A program made the position numbers and the translations under genes. From Antilocapra americana (lineage: Eukaryota; Chordata; Mammalia; Artiodactyla; Antilocapridae): a DNA stretch of 64,000 nt. The notes beneath the pieces are model-generated. The model saw nothing but the letters and a program-made list of their open reading frames with translations. It had not been told where the DNA came from and did no database searches. The stretch covers positions 35,578,090 through 35,642,089 of the forward strand of contig ML660201.1 in NCBI GenBank assembly GCA_007570785.1, in the 5' to 3' direction. Every line of letters starts with the position of its first letter. The first letter of the stretch is position 1. Shown here one piece after another: positions 34,368 to 47,296 of the stretch.

Positions 34368-36255
34368 CTGTGGGAATAAAATAATATTCAGAGTCATATA
34401 GATTCCTTTCAGAAACAAATGACACCGATAAGGGAATTCCTGAAGACAGGTATTTGATTTCTGCAAAGAATGATATAACTGTATCACCTGAAATAAACGT
34501 CTTCCAGAAAAATGCCTTCTCTGGATTTACTTGACATTAGGGTCTCAGTATGATTTTTGAACGCCTAAAAGCTAAGTATGGTTGTAGAACTGATCCGTAA
34601 ATAATTACTTTTAGTTTTCATATTCAAGGCAATTTACATACTTAAATCAGCACATCATACTTTTAAGTAAAACTGAATTTACCAAGTGTACTTATTTGTT
34701 AAGAAATGTTATCACGACCTAGGTTTTTCAAGAATTTGCTGTTCAGTGGGGTCCAGCTTGAAGCTGGACCAGCTCAGTTCTGTTTCCGATCTCTGAAGTC
34801 TATGCAGTCTTTACACACAATCACAGACAGTCACAGACAGGTGCCTTTGTGCCAGCTGGCTCTGGGTGCACTGCCATCTACGTTTACGTGTTCACAATTT
34901 TCGTGCGAGACAGCTGTGTCTACACAATGCCAAACAACCAGTTTGATGGAATTAACTGGATTTTCTTTTGGTGTTGACAGAACTAGGTACAAATTTGGGA
35001 AGACTCCACATTCCAATTTATTTGTAATGCTGTCACTGCAAGAGGATATTTTCAGTTCAGGAGCCTCATGGGTGTTTCACGCTGATTTACCCAGCTCCAC
35101 TCTGTACCTAGAGGATGGCCGGAAAACAACCACACCCCACGCTCGAGCTGCCCGACCTCCCCCTTCTCTCCTTCCCTCGCCCCTCCCCCGCAAATATTTC
35201 CTTTTAAAAATACTCTGCTGAATTTGAGATAAACAACAGACATGACATTTACTTTATTCAGAGTGAAAGATCTTTGGCAAACGCACAAACATCTAAACTG
35301 CCACAGATGCTTTTCTTAGCAAAGGGTATGAAGATCTGTATGTGTAAATGAGGTCCTACTTTGGCAAGAATGTTATAGATCCAGGCTTGACAATCTGATT
35401 TCTCTTCATCTGGTGACAGTTAACATTGACTATGTCATTCCTTCTCGACTTTCTTTCGAGAGAGCAAAGCTCTAAGGGTGGCTTTTTGCATCTATTGACA
35501 TTTTCAAACTTGAATCATTCCTATGAGGAAAAGAAGCGTCTTTCATATACTTTGTTTAAGGAAGGTGACTTATAAACGTTCATAATCCAAACTGATTAGC
35601 GGAGAAATGTGACTTATCAAATAGGGGGTGTCTTGTAAGTACCAATTTCTTCTGTGTGAATCATTAAAGACCTAATCATTTTAACAGGCCTCCTTATGAA
35701 AAAAAATTGCCAAGTTATTTACAAATATTTCAGGATTGAAGATGTTCATGAATATGCAATCACTTTGCACGCCCAAGAAATCTATAGCGCCCATAATGAT
35801 GTAACCAACATTAACAAAGTGAGCTGAGCCAAAATGTTTCCCTGGAATATTTAGCAGAATGCACAGTTCAAGAAAAATTTCCCAAATTATCTGATCACTT
35901 CACTTAAAATGTTTAGAAGTAAGCAAATTCTATAATAAAGATCAAGTGGCAAAGAAAATATCTTAAGTTGAGAAAAGGACTAATGTGTACAAAATTGGAG
36001 TGTGTCTAAGAGGTTAACCCAAGAATAAATTCATCTCTGAACAAGAGGTGACATAAATAAGATGGGACACAACCTCGCCCCACAAACGCTCCAGCCTACA
36101 GACCGCAGGCAACACTTCTCTCCTATTTATTTTGAAAGACATTTCATGAAAGACACTGTTTCCAAGAGGGGAGCGACATGGTTAATAGTTTAATAGGTTG
36201 CATGCCTGAGTCCCTTTGCACCTACCAGAAACTATCACAAAACTGTCAATCGGCT

Positions 36256-36455
36256 GCGTGCACTTGTGCTCAGTCACTTCAGTCGTGTCCGACTCTTTGA
36301 GACCCCATGGACTGTAACCCAGCAGATTCCTCCGTCCATGGGATTCTCCAGGCAAGAATACTGGAGTGGGTTGCCATTTCCTCCTCCAGGGGATCTTCCC
36401 GCCCAGGGATGGAACTTGTGTCTCCTGCACTGCAGGTGAATTCTTTACCTATACC
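36256..36455 (-). mobile_element. Bov-tA-type SINE
   Basis: Antisense pattern: cagtcacttcagtcgtgtcc, ccatgggattctccaggcaa, tgccatttcctcctccaggg, gtgtctcctgcactgcaggt. It is the left arm of an inverted pair with 36580-36801. Confidence 0.92.
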
Positions 36456-36579
36456 CCAGTACAGAATAAGTTAAAAAAAAATAGTGTAATAGGTTGAGGC
36501 CAACATTTATTCTGTAATGATAGTTTAGAACTAGAAATCCCCAATAAACCTCAGGTGCCATGATTAAGTACATGGACTC

Positions 36580-36801
36580 CCAGGTAGTGTTAGTGGTAAA
36601 GAACCCCCCTGCCAATGCAGAAGATAACAAGAGATGTGGGTTCCAAATCTAGGTTGGAAAGATCCCCTGGATCTGGAGGGCATGGCAACCCACTCCAGTG
36701 TTATTGCCTGGAGAATCCCATGGACAGATAAGCCTGGCAGGCTACAGTCCATGGGGTCACAAAGAGTCAGACACAACTGAAGAGACTTAGTAGGCACGCA
36801 T
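36580..36801 (+). mobile_element. Bov-tA-type SINE with long target-site duplication
   Basis: Head with ggtagtgttagtggtaaaga, middle ggcaacccactccagtgtta, tail ctacagtccatggggtcaca. It is flanked by a 23-bp duplication (36557-36579 and 36802-36824, two mismatches) beginning GCCATGATTAAG. Confidence 0.9.
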
Positions 36802-37589
36802 GCCATGATTAAGCACACGGACTCTAGTTCAAAATAAAACCCCAGTTCAGCTTCAGAGTTATTTTACTCCAGGGTACATACCACAGTGTTTTAAAGGGCA
36901 GAGTCCTGCTCAAGTCACTAAAAAAAAATCATTTTAAGGTTAACAATTTATTATTTTTGCCTACAAAATGCTCAACTATACTACCTAAGCTAACACTATA
37001 CATGCCTATAAATCAGTCGGTCCACTCCTCCCATGGTTAGAGGCAGCAAACCCAAGCAGAGATCAGGTTGAGAACTGCATATGGAAATACACGACTCACT
37101 AGTCTCTCAAATTTGGTTCTTTACCCAAAGAAGTCTAATCACAATCCTCTAGGTTTCCAAGCACCACCAGTAACTTCACAAAACTACCAAACAACCAAAC
37201 AGAAAGATATATAAACACACGCAAACACACATGGTATAGTGACCACCCAGATAACACATTTTTGTCTTTCAATCAAGATAAATGAAACTGAAGGGTCGTA
37301 AATCTTTTTTTCCTTGGATATTAAGATAAATATAAGGTTGAAGCTAATTAGAAGTCCTAATAGTTTCCCTCTTACAGTGGTTTTCTATTAAATTTCTCTC
37401 AACATGAGCCAGATAATTATAAAATTACTCTAACTAGCCAGAAGGCCAAGCAATTAGGACAGCATTGTCGACCTGATCTGCTCAGTTTATATCTGCAGAA
37501 AGCCTGTGTTACAAGAAGATACCCATCTCTGAGATGTTATTTCCACCTATACAGCCGAGTTTCGTTAACAAATGTCACAACTATCAGCA

Positions 37590-37760
37590 GCACTAACCAT
37601 GGACCAGGCACCTCCTGTGCCTTTTACATGTGATAACATGTACTCATTCCTCCCAACAGCCCCGAACAGATAGGCACTGTTTTCATATTCATCTTAAGAG
37701 TTGAAAACACAAGCTTGGAAAGATGAACTGAAGCCTGAAGTGTGGCGGTGGCAGCTGGCG
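37590..37760 (-). repeat. Possible MIR remnant
   Basis: ggaccaggcacctcctgtgc, catgtactcattcctcccaa and gaacagataggcactgttt follow the antisense MIR order. Confidence 0.55.
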
Positions 37761-38020
37761 GCAGAGCCAAGGCAAAGAGTGCTTCTGGTGGGAGAGAGCG
37801 GCTGTCGTCTAGGTCACCGTGAAGGGGAAACCACTGGAAGAGGTGTTGACTGAGCACCTAGGACTCAGCCAAATATTAGCGAGATGGTGTCTGCTCAAAG
37901 GCAACATGTGTTCTACTGAACGTAAGAAAATGAGAGCAAGAACCAAGTGAAATGACTAACCTGGTGACTGGGGAGAAACATCAAGAACAGGAAAAGAGCT
38001 GGAATCGAAGTAAAGATGTT

Positions 38021-38200
38021 GTGGGACTTCCTTGTGGTCCAGTGACTAAGACTCAGCATCCCCCAATGGAGGGGGTCCAGGTTCCATCCCTGGGCTAGTC
38101 AGGGAACTAGATCCCATATGCCACAGCTAAGAGTTCACAAGCCACAAATGAAGATCCTAGGTGCTGTAATTAAGACCTGGCACAGACAAATAAGTAAAAC
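38021..38200 (+). mobile_element. CHR-type tRNA SINE
   Basis: gggacttccttgtggtccag, gactaagactcagcatcccc, gggaactagatcccatatgc and acctggcacagacaaataag. Confidence 0.88.
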
Positions 38201-38309
38201 GATTTCAACAAAAACAAAGATGGTTTCACTGACTACAGGTTAGATGTGGGATTACTAAGATACAGTGAAACACCTAATGATAGAGTCGATAGAAATGTGA
38301 AGGAAGCCC

Positions 38310-38500
38310 TTGCTGACTGCCAGGGATTCTGCTCAGCCTTTTGCATACACTTATCTTCACAAGGACTAGGCACAGAGGATGCTGTCATCTTCAAGTTACA
38401 CATAAGGAACCTGAGGCAACTTGTCCAAAGCGACACCATTTCTAAGTGGCAGAGCTGACACTTGAATCTTGGTGTATTAAGTCCAAAGCCTGTGAGGCCA
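38310..38500 (-). repeat. MIR remnant
   Basis: cttatcttcacaaggactag, acacataaggaacctgaggc and aagtggcagagctgacac match the antisense MIR. Confidence 0.6.
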
Positions 38501-39043
38501 TGTGATGGGACACACCGCCTTCATTCTCAGCGCACAGTTGCAAGAAAAAGCAAGAAATTAGGCAGAGTGTGTCAGTTAATCTGATGTTACTACACAGTAT
38601 AATTCTGTGCCAATATTTTTAAGTATAGAGCTTTCAGATACCAAACGTTTAAAAAAGGCAAAAATGGGATAACTACTATCACGACTACATTACCCTATGA
38701 CAAAATATTTGATACAGTCAGTGGAGGATCAGGCAAAGTGGGCTTGTTGTTCTTTAATATTATTTATACTTTGTTCCAAGATTTTAGCCTTTTGTGGTTG
38801 GAATTAAATCCAGCACGTAAGAGGTCCTTTATTTTGGTCAGTCCACAACAAAACATCCTTAGGTACCACCTTTGATGAAGCCTGAAATTAGTTTCTGGTT
38901 TGTATGCATGAAAAGCAGAGCATTATAAGAGCCTGAACCTCTACTGACAACAAAGTATGAAGGTGAGAGAGTCTAAGAGGGAGAAGAGAGCTGGTTAATG
39001 TGGACCTCAAATGCAAAACTGCAAAAATTAGAGAAAAAGGCAT

Positions 39044-39625
39044 ATGAACATAAAGTTGCTTCTACAAACTAAATGTCCACTGACAGATGAATGAAGAAGA
39101 TATGGTATACACACACACATAAAAACACACACAATGGAATACCACTTAGACATAACAAAGAATAAAATTTTGTCATTTGCAACAACATAGATGGACCTAG
39201 AGATTGTCATATTGCGTGAAGTAAGTCAGAAAGAAAAAGACAAATACCATATGATATTACTTACATGTAGAATCTAAAATATGGTACAAGTGAATTTATT
39301 TATAAAATGAACGCAGAGTCACAAGACATAGAAAACAAACATGCAGTTACCAAAGGGGGAAGAGAATGGAGGAGAGATAAATCAGGAGTTTGGGACTGAC
39401 ATATACACACTACTATATATAGAAGGGATAAACAACAAGGTCCTACTATATAGCACAGGGAACTATATTCAGTATCTTGCAATAAACTATAAAGGAAAAG
39501 AACATGAAAATGAATACATATACATGAGTGTGTCTATATAACTGACTCACTCCGCTGTACACCAGAAACTAACACAACACTGTGGATCAACTATACTTCA
39601 ATAAAAACAGAAAGAAAAAAAGAAA
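39044..39625 (+). mobile_element. L1 3' region with tail
   Basis: aaatgtccactgacagatga, cacaatggaataccacttag, caacatagatggacctagag, gaagtaagtcagaaagaaaa and the 3' end actatacttcaataaaaac are the classic L1 3' series. A short (AC)n run lies at about 39107-39134. Confidence 0.85.
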
Positions 39626-41778
39626 AGTTGCTTCTAAAATCTGTGGTTACATCTCTGTTGTGCTTGCATGCTCAGACCCATTCCATTAGAGAGAACTCAC
39701 CCATGCTAAATTTGCAGGCTCTTAGCATTAAAGAACAACAGATAAACCAAAAGGAAAAACTCAGCATTTTTTCCTTTGAAATTGCAAAGAAAAACATGCA
39801 GGAGGAGGCCCCTGCATGTCCACCACAGGGGGCGCTGCAGAGGGCCTCGCCTAGCACACTGCAGGGTGGTAGGGTCTTGAGCCTGCAGCTCAGTATAACT
39901 GTGTAGCCCTTATTCTCACCTCCACCACGGCCGGAATGCTTCCTGTGCATCAGGTACCCAGAGATAGTGGTGTAAATGGAAAACGCCAGAATCAGTAGGC
40001 TTGGTGATACAGGACCTTACCTCTCTGTGACTGCCATTCCTCATCTAATTGGAAATCAGAACCAGCTAATTCAGGGTGCTATGCAGAAGAAACTGGAAAA
40101 CCTAAGTACAGAGAGCTTGGCATTTAGTAAGTGCATAAAGCTATGATTTACTATGAGGTGAGAATCGCTATGCATGCGAGATCCTATGATCTGGGGGCCA
40201 TGAGGAACAAAGAACCTGGCCAAGGTCCACTGTCATCAATTGGCTGGGCCAGGCTGAGCCCAAAGCTGGCTTCTTGGGCCTTAATGTGACCTCTCTAGGT
40301 TTTAAATCGAACATATACAGTGAGAGGGCAGAAAACCATACAATACGTGTTAAAGAAGTTCCCCAACAAAAATGGGCTGAAATGAATCACTTTGTCTTCA
40401 AGGGTAAACTCTGGTTTACCTGGAAAATTCACACTGATATTCTGGTCACCCTGAAGGTGCCAGGTAAATAAAATATCATGGTATTTACCTTCCTGCCTTC
40501 CAAGATGCTTAGCTGTGGGGATGACTGGCCTAAGGTCTGTTTAAGAAAATTGTCACTGCTTGTTTACTCTGGCAGGCTGTGGGTATACATATAAATTTAC
40601 CATGAAGTTTCCAGAAGGCCTTCAGTCACTTACTGAGGCCAATCTGTGCAAACTTCACCGAACGCTTAGCAGTTCCTTCAACCCTATTCCAAGCAAATCT
40701 ATATGAGGGTGGGGAGAGTGTAGTACTTGGGTCCAGTTCAGTCATACTCAGGCATCCCCCTGACCCCAAGCCCCATGACTGGGCTGTTTTCAGGGACTGC
40801 TAACCACCCTTGTAGTGGACAGACCTTAATATTGAGAACTCGGTCTCCTTCCTGTCTGAGGAGGGATCAGCCTCTCATCTCAGAAGCCAAGTTCAGGTCT
40901 CTCTCTGTGCTTGGTAATACCTGTGTCAACTTAAGAAGATAAAGCAAATAGCAAACACGATTATCGAGATTTTTAGCTCCTTATTTAGGACACAATAGAT
41001 TTTTGTCTAAATCAGACTCTTAGGATGCAAGGAGTGCTGTGGAGATGAGGACATTTTATTTCCTGCCATCAAAAAGAAATCTCTTTTCATTTATGACACA
41101 ATGAAGTCAATAAAGAAAGGGCTTCATTATAGTCAAAAGACCAATGAATCTCCTTTGGAGATAATCTCTGTATAAATAAAATATGCCAACAAGGTTGGTT
41201 TAATCCCAAGGGTTTTAAACTGCATGTTTAAAACCCCTTTATGTGTTGGCACCCTGCTGAAACCAGTGACCTTCAAATTATTAAGATGTGTTTTAACTGC
41301 AGGAAAGGCACGAATCATTTCTGGATTTCTAAACTACTGGTTAGCAGCAACATTTTGTTTTGTAATGTTCTTGTTAGATTTTAGAAAAATCTAACATCTT
41401 TCTAAATTAGAATGTTAGGTTTTCTAATTTCCAGAGAAAAACATTTGTAAGGACATTTGTGTTTGACAAGAGGCACATTTGAAAAAGCCCTTTCAACATG
41501 CTCTATAAACAGGCTAATTTCATGAGCTGAGTTCTGATTTTAAAAAGCTAAATATGATGAAAGTCTAAAAGAATATGTAGCATAATACACTGAATATAAT
41601 TTGCAGATGATATATTATATATAATGCTTCATTAATAACTAGAGTGAAAATATAATTCATTCATAATTGCAGTGAAAATATAAAACAAGCTTGGTGTATC
41701 AAAAGATTACCCCAAAGGTGGAAACAGAAGATTTAAAAAAAATACTTGTAGATATTAATAATAATATGGATCCAACTG

Positions 41779-41868
41779 CCATGGCCTGGGTTCAATCCCT
41801 GGTTGGGGAACTGAAATCCTGCAAGTTGCAGAGCGTGGCCAAAGTAATAATGATGATGATGATCTTAA
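41779..41868 (+). mobile_element. 5'-truncated CHR-type SINE
   Basis: cctgggttcaatccctggtt and gggaactgaaatcctgcaag, then gtggccaaagtaataatgat, with a (GAT)n tail. Confidence 0.7.
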
Positions 41869-42166
41869 AGGACAGAGTTTGTGACTACTTCAGTATCTTC
41901 AAAGACAGACTACTAGAACCGGGCTGATAGCTAGGTCATTACATTCAGTTATGCTTTATCTTCCCAGAGCAACAATGGGAGACTGGTAAGCATGGAACAT
42001 TTGATTTTGAAAAGCCATTGGTGGGACGTATGAAGAGTCAAAGCCCCTTTCATTCTCCTGAAGAAGTCACAATTTAACTTATCTGGAGGAAGACTGCATA
42101 TTTTTCTCAAGCATTATACACGGATTTAAATTATAATCTTTCACAATTTAAAAGATTTCCTGATAG

Positions 42167-42342
42167 GGACTATCCTGGTGGTCCAGTGGCTAAGACTCTT
42201 GGCTCCCAATGCAGGGGATTCCGGGTTCAACCCCTGGTTAGGGAACTAGAGTCTGCATGCCACAACTAAAGATCTTGCATTTTGTAACTCAAGATCCCAC
42301 ATGCCACAACTAAGACCCAGCACAGCCAAAGAAATGGATGAA
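42167..42342 (+). mobile_element. CHR-type tRNA SINE
   Basis: gggactatcctggtggtcca, caatgcaggggattccgggt, gggaactagagtctgcatgc and cccagcacagccaaagaaat. Confidence 0.88.
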
Positions 42343-42899
42343 TTTTTTTTTTTTAATTTCCTCATAAAAGAACTGCTGTCACTTTTCTAGTGACTGGAAC
42401 TGTCTGGTAAAATGTTTGCCTAAGGAGTTCTCTCTCATATGCTTGGCTAACCAACCTTCGCTGCCACACTGGGTTTACAATTTCCACATTGTACAGGATT
42501 TAGGTGAAAAAAACAAAAAGTCTTCATCTTACAGCACTATCTTTGCCAATTCAACCAGGACACTATGAAGAGTCTAAATTCCTAAATTTCAGTTAGAGCT
42601 AGTAAACCTGATAACTCAAATTTCCTCAAAGGTTCCTATAAGCATCTGTCTCTAAGAGATGAGTATCAAAAGGTAAGCAAAGCTTTCCTTAACATTCCGT
42701 CTATTTTATAATATTTTTTTAAGAGCCACTGTAACTTGCTGGTTCTACTTCCACTTTGGGATTTCAAGATCAGAGCTGTTTATCCGTGAATTTGCACCAC
42801 AGCAGAACCATCCAAAAGTTGGTGATTTAGAGTCTAAATTTATACAATATTCAACATGTTTTTGAGCTGTTCTCCAAGTCATTTAAATCACATAGCCCT

Positions 42900-43095
42900 G
42901 AGACTTCCTTGGCAGCCCAGTGATTAAGATTCTGTACTCCCAATGCAGGGGGCACAGGTTCGGTCCCTGGTCAGGGAACTAGACTCCACATGCTGAAACT
43001 AAGAGCTTTCATGCCACAATCAGAAGAGTCAGTAGGCCCCAACAAAGAGCGAAGACCCCATGCATGGCAACTAGGACCCAGAGCATTAAAAAAAG
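42900..43095 (+). mobile_element. CHR-type tRNA SINE
   Basis: gagacttccttggcagccca, caatgcagggggcacaggtt, cagggaactagactccacat and a gaccccatgcatggcaacta 3' part. Confidence 0.88.
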
Positions 43096-43479
43096 AAAAA
43101 ATCACAAATTCCTATTTTGCACAGGGAATGGAGATATTGGTGGTGGTGGGGAAAGTTTTTTTCTTAGGAAAGAAAAGAATAAAGATGACTAGGAAACAAA
43201 GAGGACAGATTTTGGTCTGGGGCGTGGTATACGGAGGAAACGTCAACAGAAAATGATAAAATGCTCTCATGGAGGATGAAGCAGAATTTAGTGGAAAAGC
43301 AAGTGGTCAGTGCTGCTGAAAGAAGAAAATCTAGAAAAAAATTTAAGAGAACAGTCACATGTATTTGAAGATGCCTTGATTTAAGGAAGCAAAATCCAAA
43401 TGAGACTGAAGTCCTCAGATATCAGAACTGTCAGAGGAACATGCCAAGAGGTGCCGAGCCATTTCTAAGCATCTGTGCT

Positions 43480-43690
43480 TGGAAGTCACACAGAGAATTC
43501 CAAAGCTAGCCCCATCATTTATCCATGTAACTTCAGGCAAATTAAAGGATGTCTCTGAGTCTAGGTTTCTTGACCTGTGAAATGGGAGTATGGATTACAC
43601 CACTTTCCCAAAAATTGATGTTTAAAAAAAAACATAAACCACATAGTTTTGATCAATAAATGCTCAATAAATATAAGATGATGATGATAT
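43480..43690 (+). repeat. MIR remnant
   Basis: ttatccatgtaacttcaggc, ctaggtttcttgacctgtga, aatgggagtatggatt and a final caataaatgctcaataaat follow MIR. Confidence 0.6.
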
Positions 43691-44052
43691 TTTCTGAGGA
43701 AGGCTAAGTGCAAAGTAAGTTCTAGGGTCAGCATATGTTACACATTTTATAATGATGACTTAGGGCCTGTACAATAGTTGGGTAGCTGAATTTTCAGTCT
43801 CACTCTGTTGCCCACACTTCAAAACTGCATAATAGTTCAGTTTACTGGTCGTTGTCTGGAATTATCTTTTTTGAAATATCAGTGATAGAAAGTGAGGGGT
43901 TCAAAAGATGAAACTACTTAAGTTGATACATCTAGGGCCTAGAAGTCTTCCTGTTAGGTTTTGAATATGGACAAGTGAGATCCACTTGGGCAGGGTAAGT
44001 ATTCCATATTAGCTCTATAAATATCCTACTATTTTAGACATAAAAACAATTA

Positions 44053-44165
44053 GAGGAACTTCCCTGGCAGTCCAGTGGTTAAGATTTTGCCTTCCAATGC
44101 AGGAGGTACAGGTTTGATCCCTGTTTGGGAAACTAAGATCCCATATGCCTCACGGCCAAAAAACC
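44053..44165 (+). mobile_element. CHR-type tRNA SINE
   Basis: gaacttccctggcagtccag, ccaatgcaggaggtacaggt, tgggaaactaagatcccata and a cacggccaaaaaacc end. Confidence 0.88.
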
Positions 44166-44758
44166 AAGAATAAAACAGAAGCAGTGCTTAACAAATTCAG
44201 TAAAGACTGTAAAAACGGTCCACATAAGGAAAATTATAAAAATTACATAATTCCTAAGGTAAATCATTTAAAATGATACTAAGGAGGTCTCAAAGAAAAA
44301 TTGGGCTGAAACTTAATAGAGTTTAGAAAAAACTGGTGATATTTTAGAAATTCATGTTTTCCTTATATTGCTTTTTCTTATGCAAGACAACTGTCCTGTA
44401 TTAACCGAAAGAAACCTTAAGAATAAATATAATCATGGATCGTTACAATGAAATTACAAACTATGTTACAAATTTACTGAATAGGACCCTGTAGTTTTAA
44501 GAAAAATAAGGGATTGTGATCTGGTTGAAAGATTTTTAAAGAAAGGTCATATAAGGTAATGTCCTCTGAGTGAAGGGTGCCGTGAGTTTTCTGTCTAGGC
44601 CCATCCCCCAGAAGGCTACTGCCACCTATAAAAACCCGAAGAAACACTAGAAAAGCAGTTTCATGTTTGGTTTCACCCGGTAAGCCCTCTAACACTACAG
44701 CATTTACAGTTGTTCATTCTCACTAATGTGTCCCAACTCATCAAGGGGATGTGTCTAC

Positions 44759-44873
44759 TAGGATTCCCCTAGCAGTCCAATGGTTAGGAACACTTCACTT
44801 GCAATCAACAGGGCAAGGGTAGATCCCTGGTTGGGGAACTAAGACCCCGCATGTCTTGTGGCATGGCTAAACA
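44759..44873 (+). mobile_element. CHR-type tRNA SINE
   Basis: ggattcccctagcagtccaa, ttgcaatcaacagggcaagg, ggggaactaagaccccgcat and gtggcatggctaaac. A short L1 3'-like piece (actatagcacagggacctac) follows at 44902-44935. Confidence 0.82.
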
Positions 44874-46229
44874 TTAATAAACTAGGTAAGCAACAAGGAT
44901 TTACTATAGCACAGGGACCTACATTAAATACCTTATTTCTAAAAAGGATGCATCTACTATGCCAAGGGAGATTCAACTGGATTCCATGGATTTCTCAGTT
45001 AGTGGACAATCTGACACCATGGAATTGTTCCTTCCACGTATTTCTACCATCAGTGAGTGAGAATCTCACATTTAAATAGATATGCTGTTGGATTGTGAGT
45101 TTTTTACTTGCTGCTGGGAAATGAAGCAGAGAACATTCAAAGAGCATTTCTGGTCTAAGACATCTACTCAGAGGTGTGGAAAAGCAGCCACGAGTGATGG
45201 CATTTTCTGAGGATCCCAGGGAACTACAAGTTCTAAAATCCAAGCCCAGAATGCAGTAAAGCCAGCTGCACATCCAGTGGATGTGGATCCGTGTTTGGGA
45301 CAGTCTTAACCTGGAGACTGTGCAAATGCTTGCTGTCCACAGATGCTGGGAGGAATGATACCACGACTTGGGAAGGACAGCATATACTGCTGACAACTCT
45401 GGCTTCCATGAATCTTTCCAAACTGCCCTGACACATACCACCTTCTGCAATCTTTAATATCCTGCTCACTCTGCAGATTCTGGAAACGAGGCTCAGAGAG
45501 GTCAAGTCATTGACCTAGGTTTCATGGTGGAGGCAGGGTGAGATCCTTGGTGTTCTGATTCCCCATCCAGGGGGAAAGAAACTAAAAATGCAAAGATAGT
45601 ACAAGAAGTATCTCACCACTTAACCTTTTAAAATGGATTTCAATTGTACAGCTACCCAACAGCTGTGTCTGTCGGCTGAATCAATTCAGAGGGGAGAGGC
45701 CCCAGGCATTTTCCAGAGGTCAACACGTATTCTAGGTGATGTGAGAGGAAAATGATTATATACGCACTGCTGCACAAATGCGGTAGTCAACAAAACTTAT
45801 TCCATGGGGATGGGGGGCTGCCTCCTGTCTGCCTCCTCTCAAAGGCAAAGAATGTAATAAAGGGTGAGGGTTAGTGGAGAAGAACAAACCTAACATAAAA
45901 CCTACCCATCTGTATGGGAATTGTTTAGCAGCCACAGAATGATCCAGTGGGGGACTTACCCAGAGACTTTTCTGCTACCCTCTCTTTGCTGTGTGACAAG
46001 CTTTAGTGGAGAGAAGCTCACAGAATGGCGAGAACATGGCCAATTCCAGCAACATCTAATGTCTTAACATATAGAGACATACAGGGCCAAACCAGACCCC
46101 AACCATAACCATATCTAGAGAAGATGTGCAAACAACAGCAGTGCTCCTTCTGGGGACAGAGAAAAGTACTGCATCTCAAGCAAAGGTCTTGAAAGAACTG
46201 TAAGGAAGCTTTGCTCATATTCATCATTC

Positions 46230-46400
46230 ATCCAGAAAGTTTGAGAATGCCTACCACGTGCCAGATATTTATTCTTGCACTAAGAAGACATCCATTTGCC
46301 TTTAGGAAACTCTCATTGTAGTTGAGGGAGACTATAAACCAAGTAAAATGTATGGTGTATTAGATGACGAAGAAGACCATTCTAGAGAATGAGGCAGACA
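46230..46400 (+). repeat. Possible L2 fragment
   Basis: ctaccacgtgccagatattt and actctcattgtagttgaggg, followed by agactataaacc, resemble L2. Confidence 0.5.
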
Positions 46401-46506
46401 GCTGGGATCCAGGGTCTGCAGGGGAGCGGGAGATGGCACCTCTGCTTACAAAAGAATGATGTCAAGAGGATCCATGTACACACTGCTATATGTAAAATGG
46501 ATAACT

Positions 46507-46672
46507 GGGACTTCCCTGGTGGTCCAGTGGTTAAGACTTTGTGCCCCCAATGCAGAGGACTCAAGTTCAACTCCTGGTAAGGGAACTAGGTCCCATATGT
46601 CATATGTCAACTAAAGATCCGACAACTAAAACCTAGTGCAGACAAATGAGTAAAATAAGTATTTAAATAAAA
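46507..46672 (+). mobile_element. CHR-type tRNA SINE
   Basis: gggacttccctggtggtcca, ccccaatgcagaggactcaa, taagggaactaggtcccata and cctagtgcagacaaatgagt. Confidence 0.9.
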
Positions 46673-46675
46673 CAG

Positions 46676-46855
46676 ATAACAACAAGACCTACTGTACAGC
46701 ACAGGGAACTCTGCTCAGTGTTACCTGGCAGCCTGGATGGGAGGAGAGTTTAGGGGAGAATGGATACATGTATTATGTATGTCTGAATCGCTTTATTGTA
46801 TACCTGAAACTGTGACAACATTGTTAATAGGCTATACTACTCCATTCTAAAATAC
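46676..46855 (+). mobile_element. Ruminant L1 3'-end fragment
   Basis: gtacagcacagggaactctg, gcagcctggatgggaggaga, gagaatggatacatg and ctgaaactgtgacaacattg repeat the pattern at 11930-12115. It directly follows a CHR SINE. Confidence 0.7.
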
Positions 46856-46988
46856 AAAAGGATGAATGTATAAGATATCTGAAAATACTGTTTCCAAGTA
46901 CAGAATGCAACCCAGAGGAAGAACGTTAAATTCTGGCACAACAGGACAGGGACACCAAATAAAAACAATGGAAAAGTGAAGAAGTCAA

Positions 46989-47193
46989 ACTGTTAGCTGC
47001 TCAGTTGTGTCCGACTCTTTGTGACCCCATGGACTGTAGCCCACCAGGTTCCTCTGTTCATGGAATTCTCCAGGCACGAATACTAGAGTGGGTAGCCATT
47101 CCCTTCTCCAGGGATCTTTCCAACCCAGGGATCGAACTTGTGTCTCCTGCACTGCAGGCAGATTCTTTACCATCTGAGCCACCAGAGAAACCC
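46989..47193 (-). mobile_element. Bov-tA-type SINE, near full length
   Basis: Antisense pattern: tcagttgtgtccgactcttt, ccatggactgtagcccacca, cattcccttctccagggatc, cagattctttaccatctgag. It is the left arm of an inverted pair with 47297-47476. Confidence 0.93.
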
Positions 47194-47296
47194 AAAAATA
47201 TGATGGGGGCCATCTTCAAATCACTCATTCCATCTATCAGAGCTAAGCCACTGATGAACTTCTCACATCTGTGGCATCAGCTAAGATTTACTCGTG

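Noticed and set aside
45233..45505. Overlapping minus-strand frames near 44995-45505
   Set aside because: Two frames overlap with no splice support; intronic chance frames.
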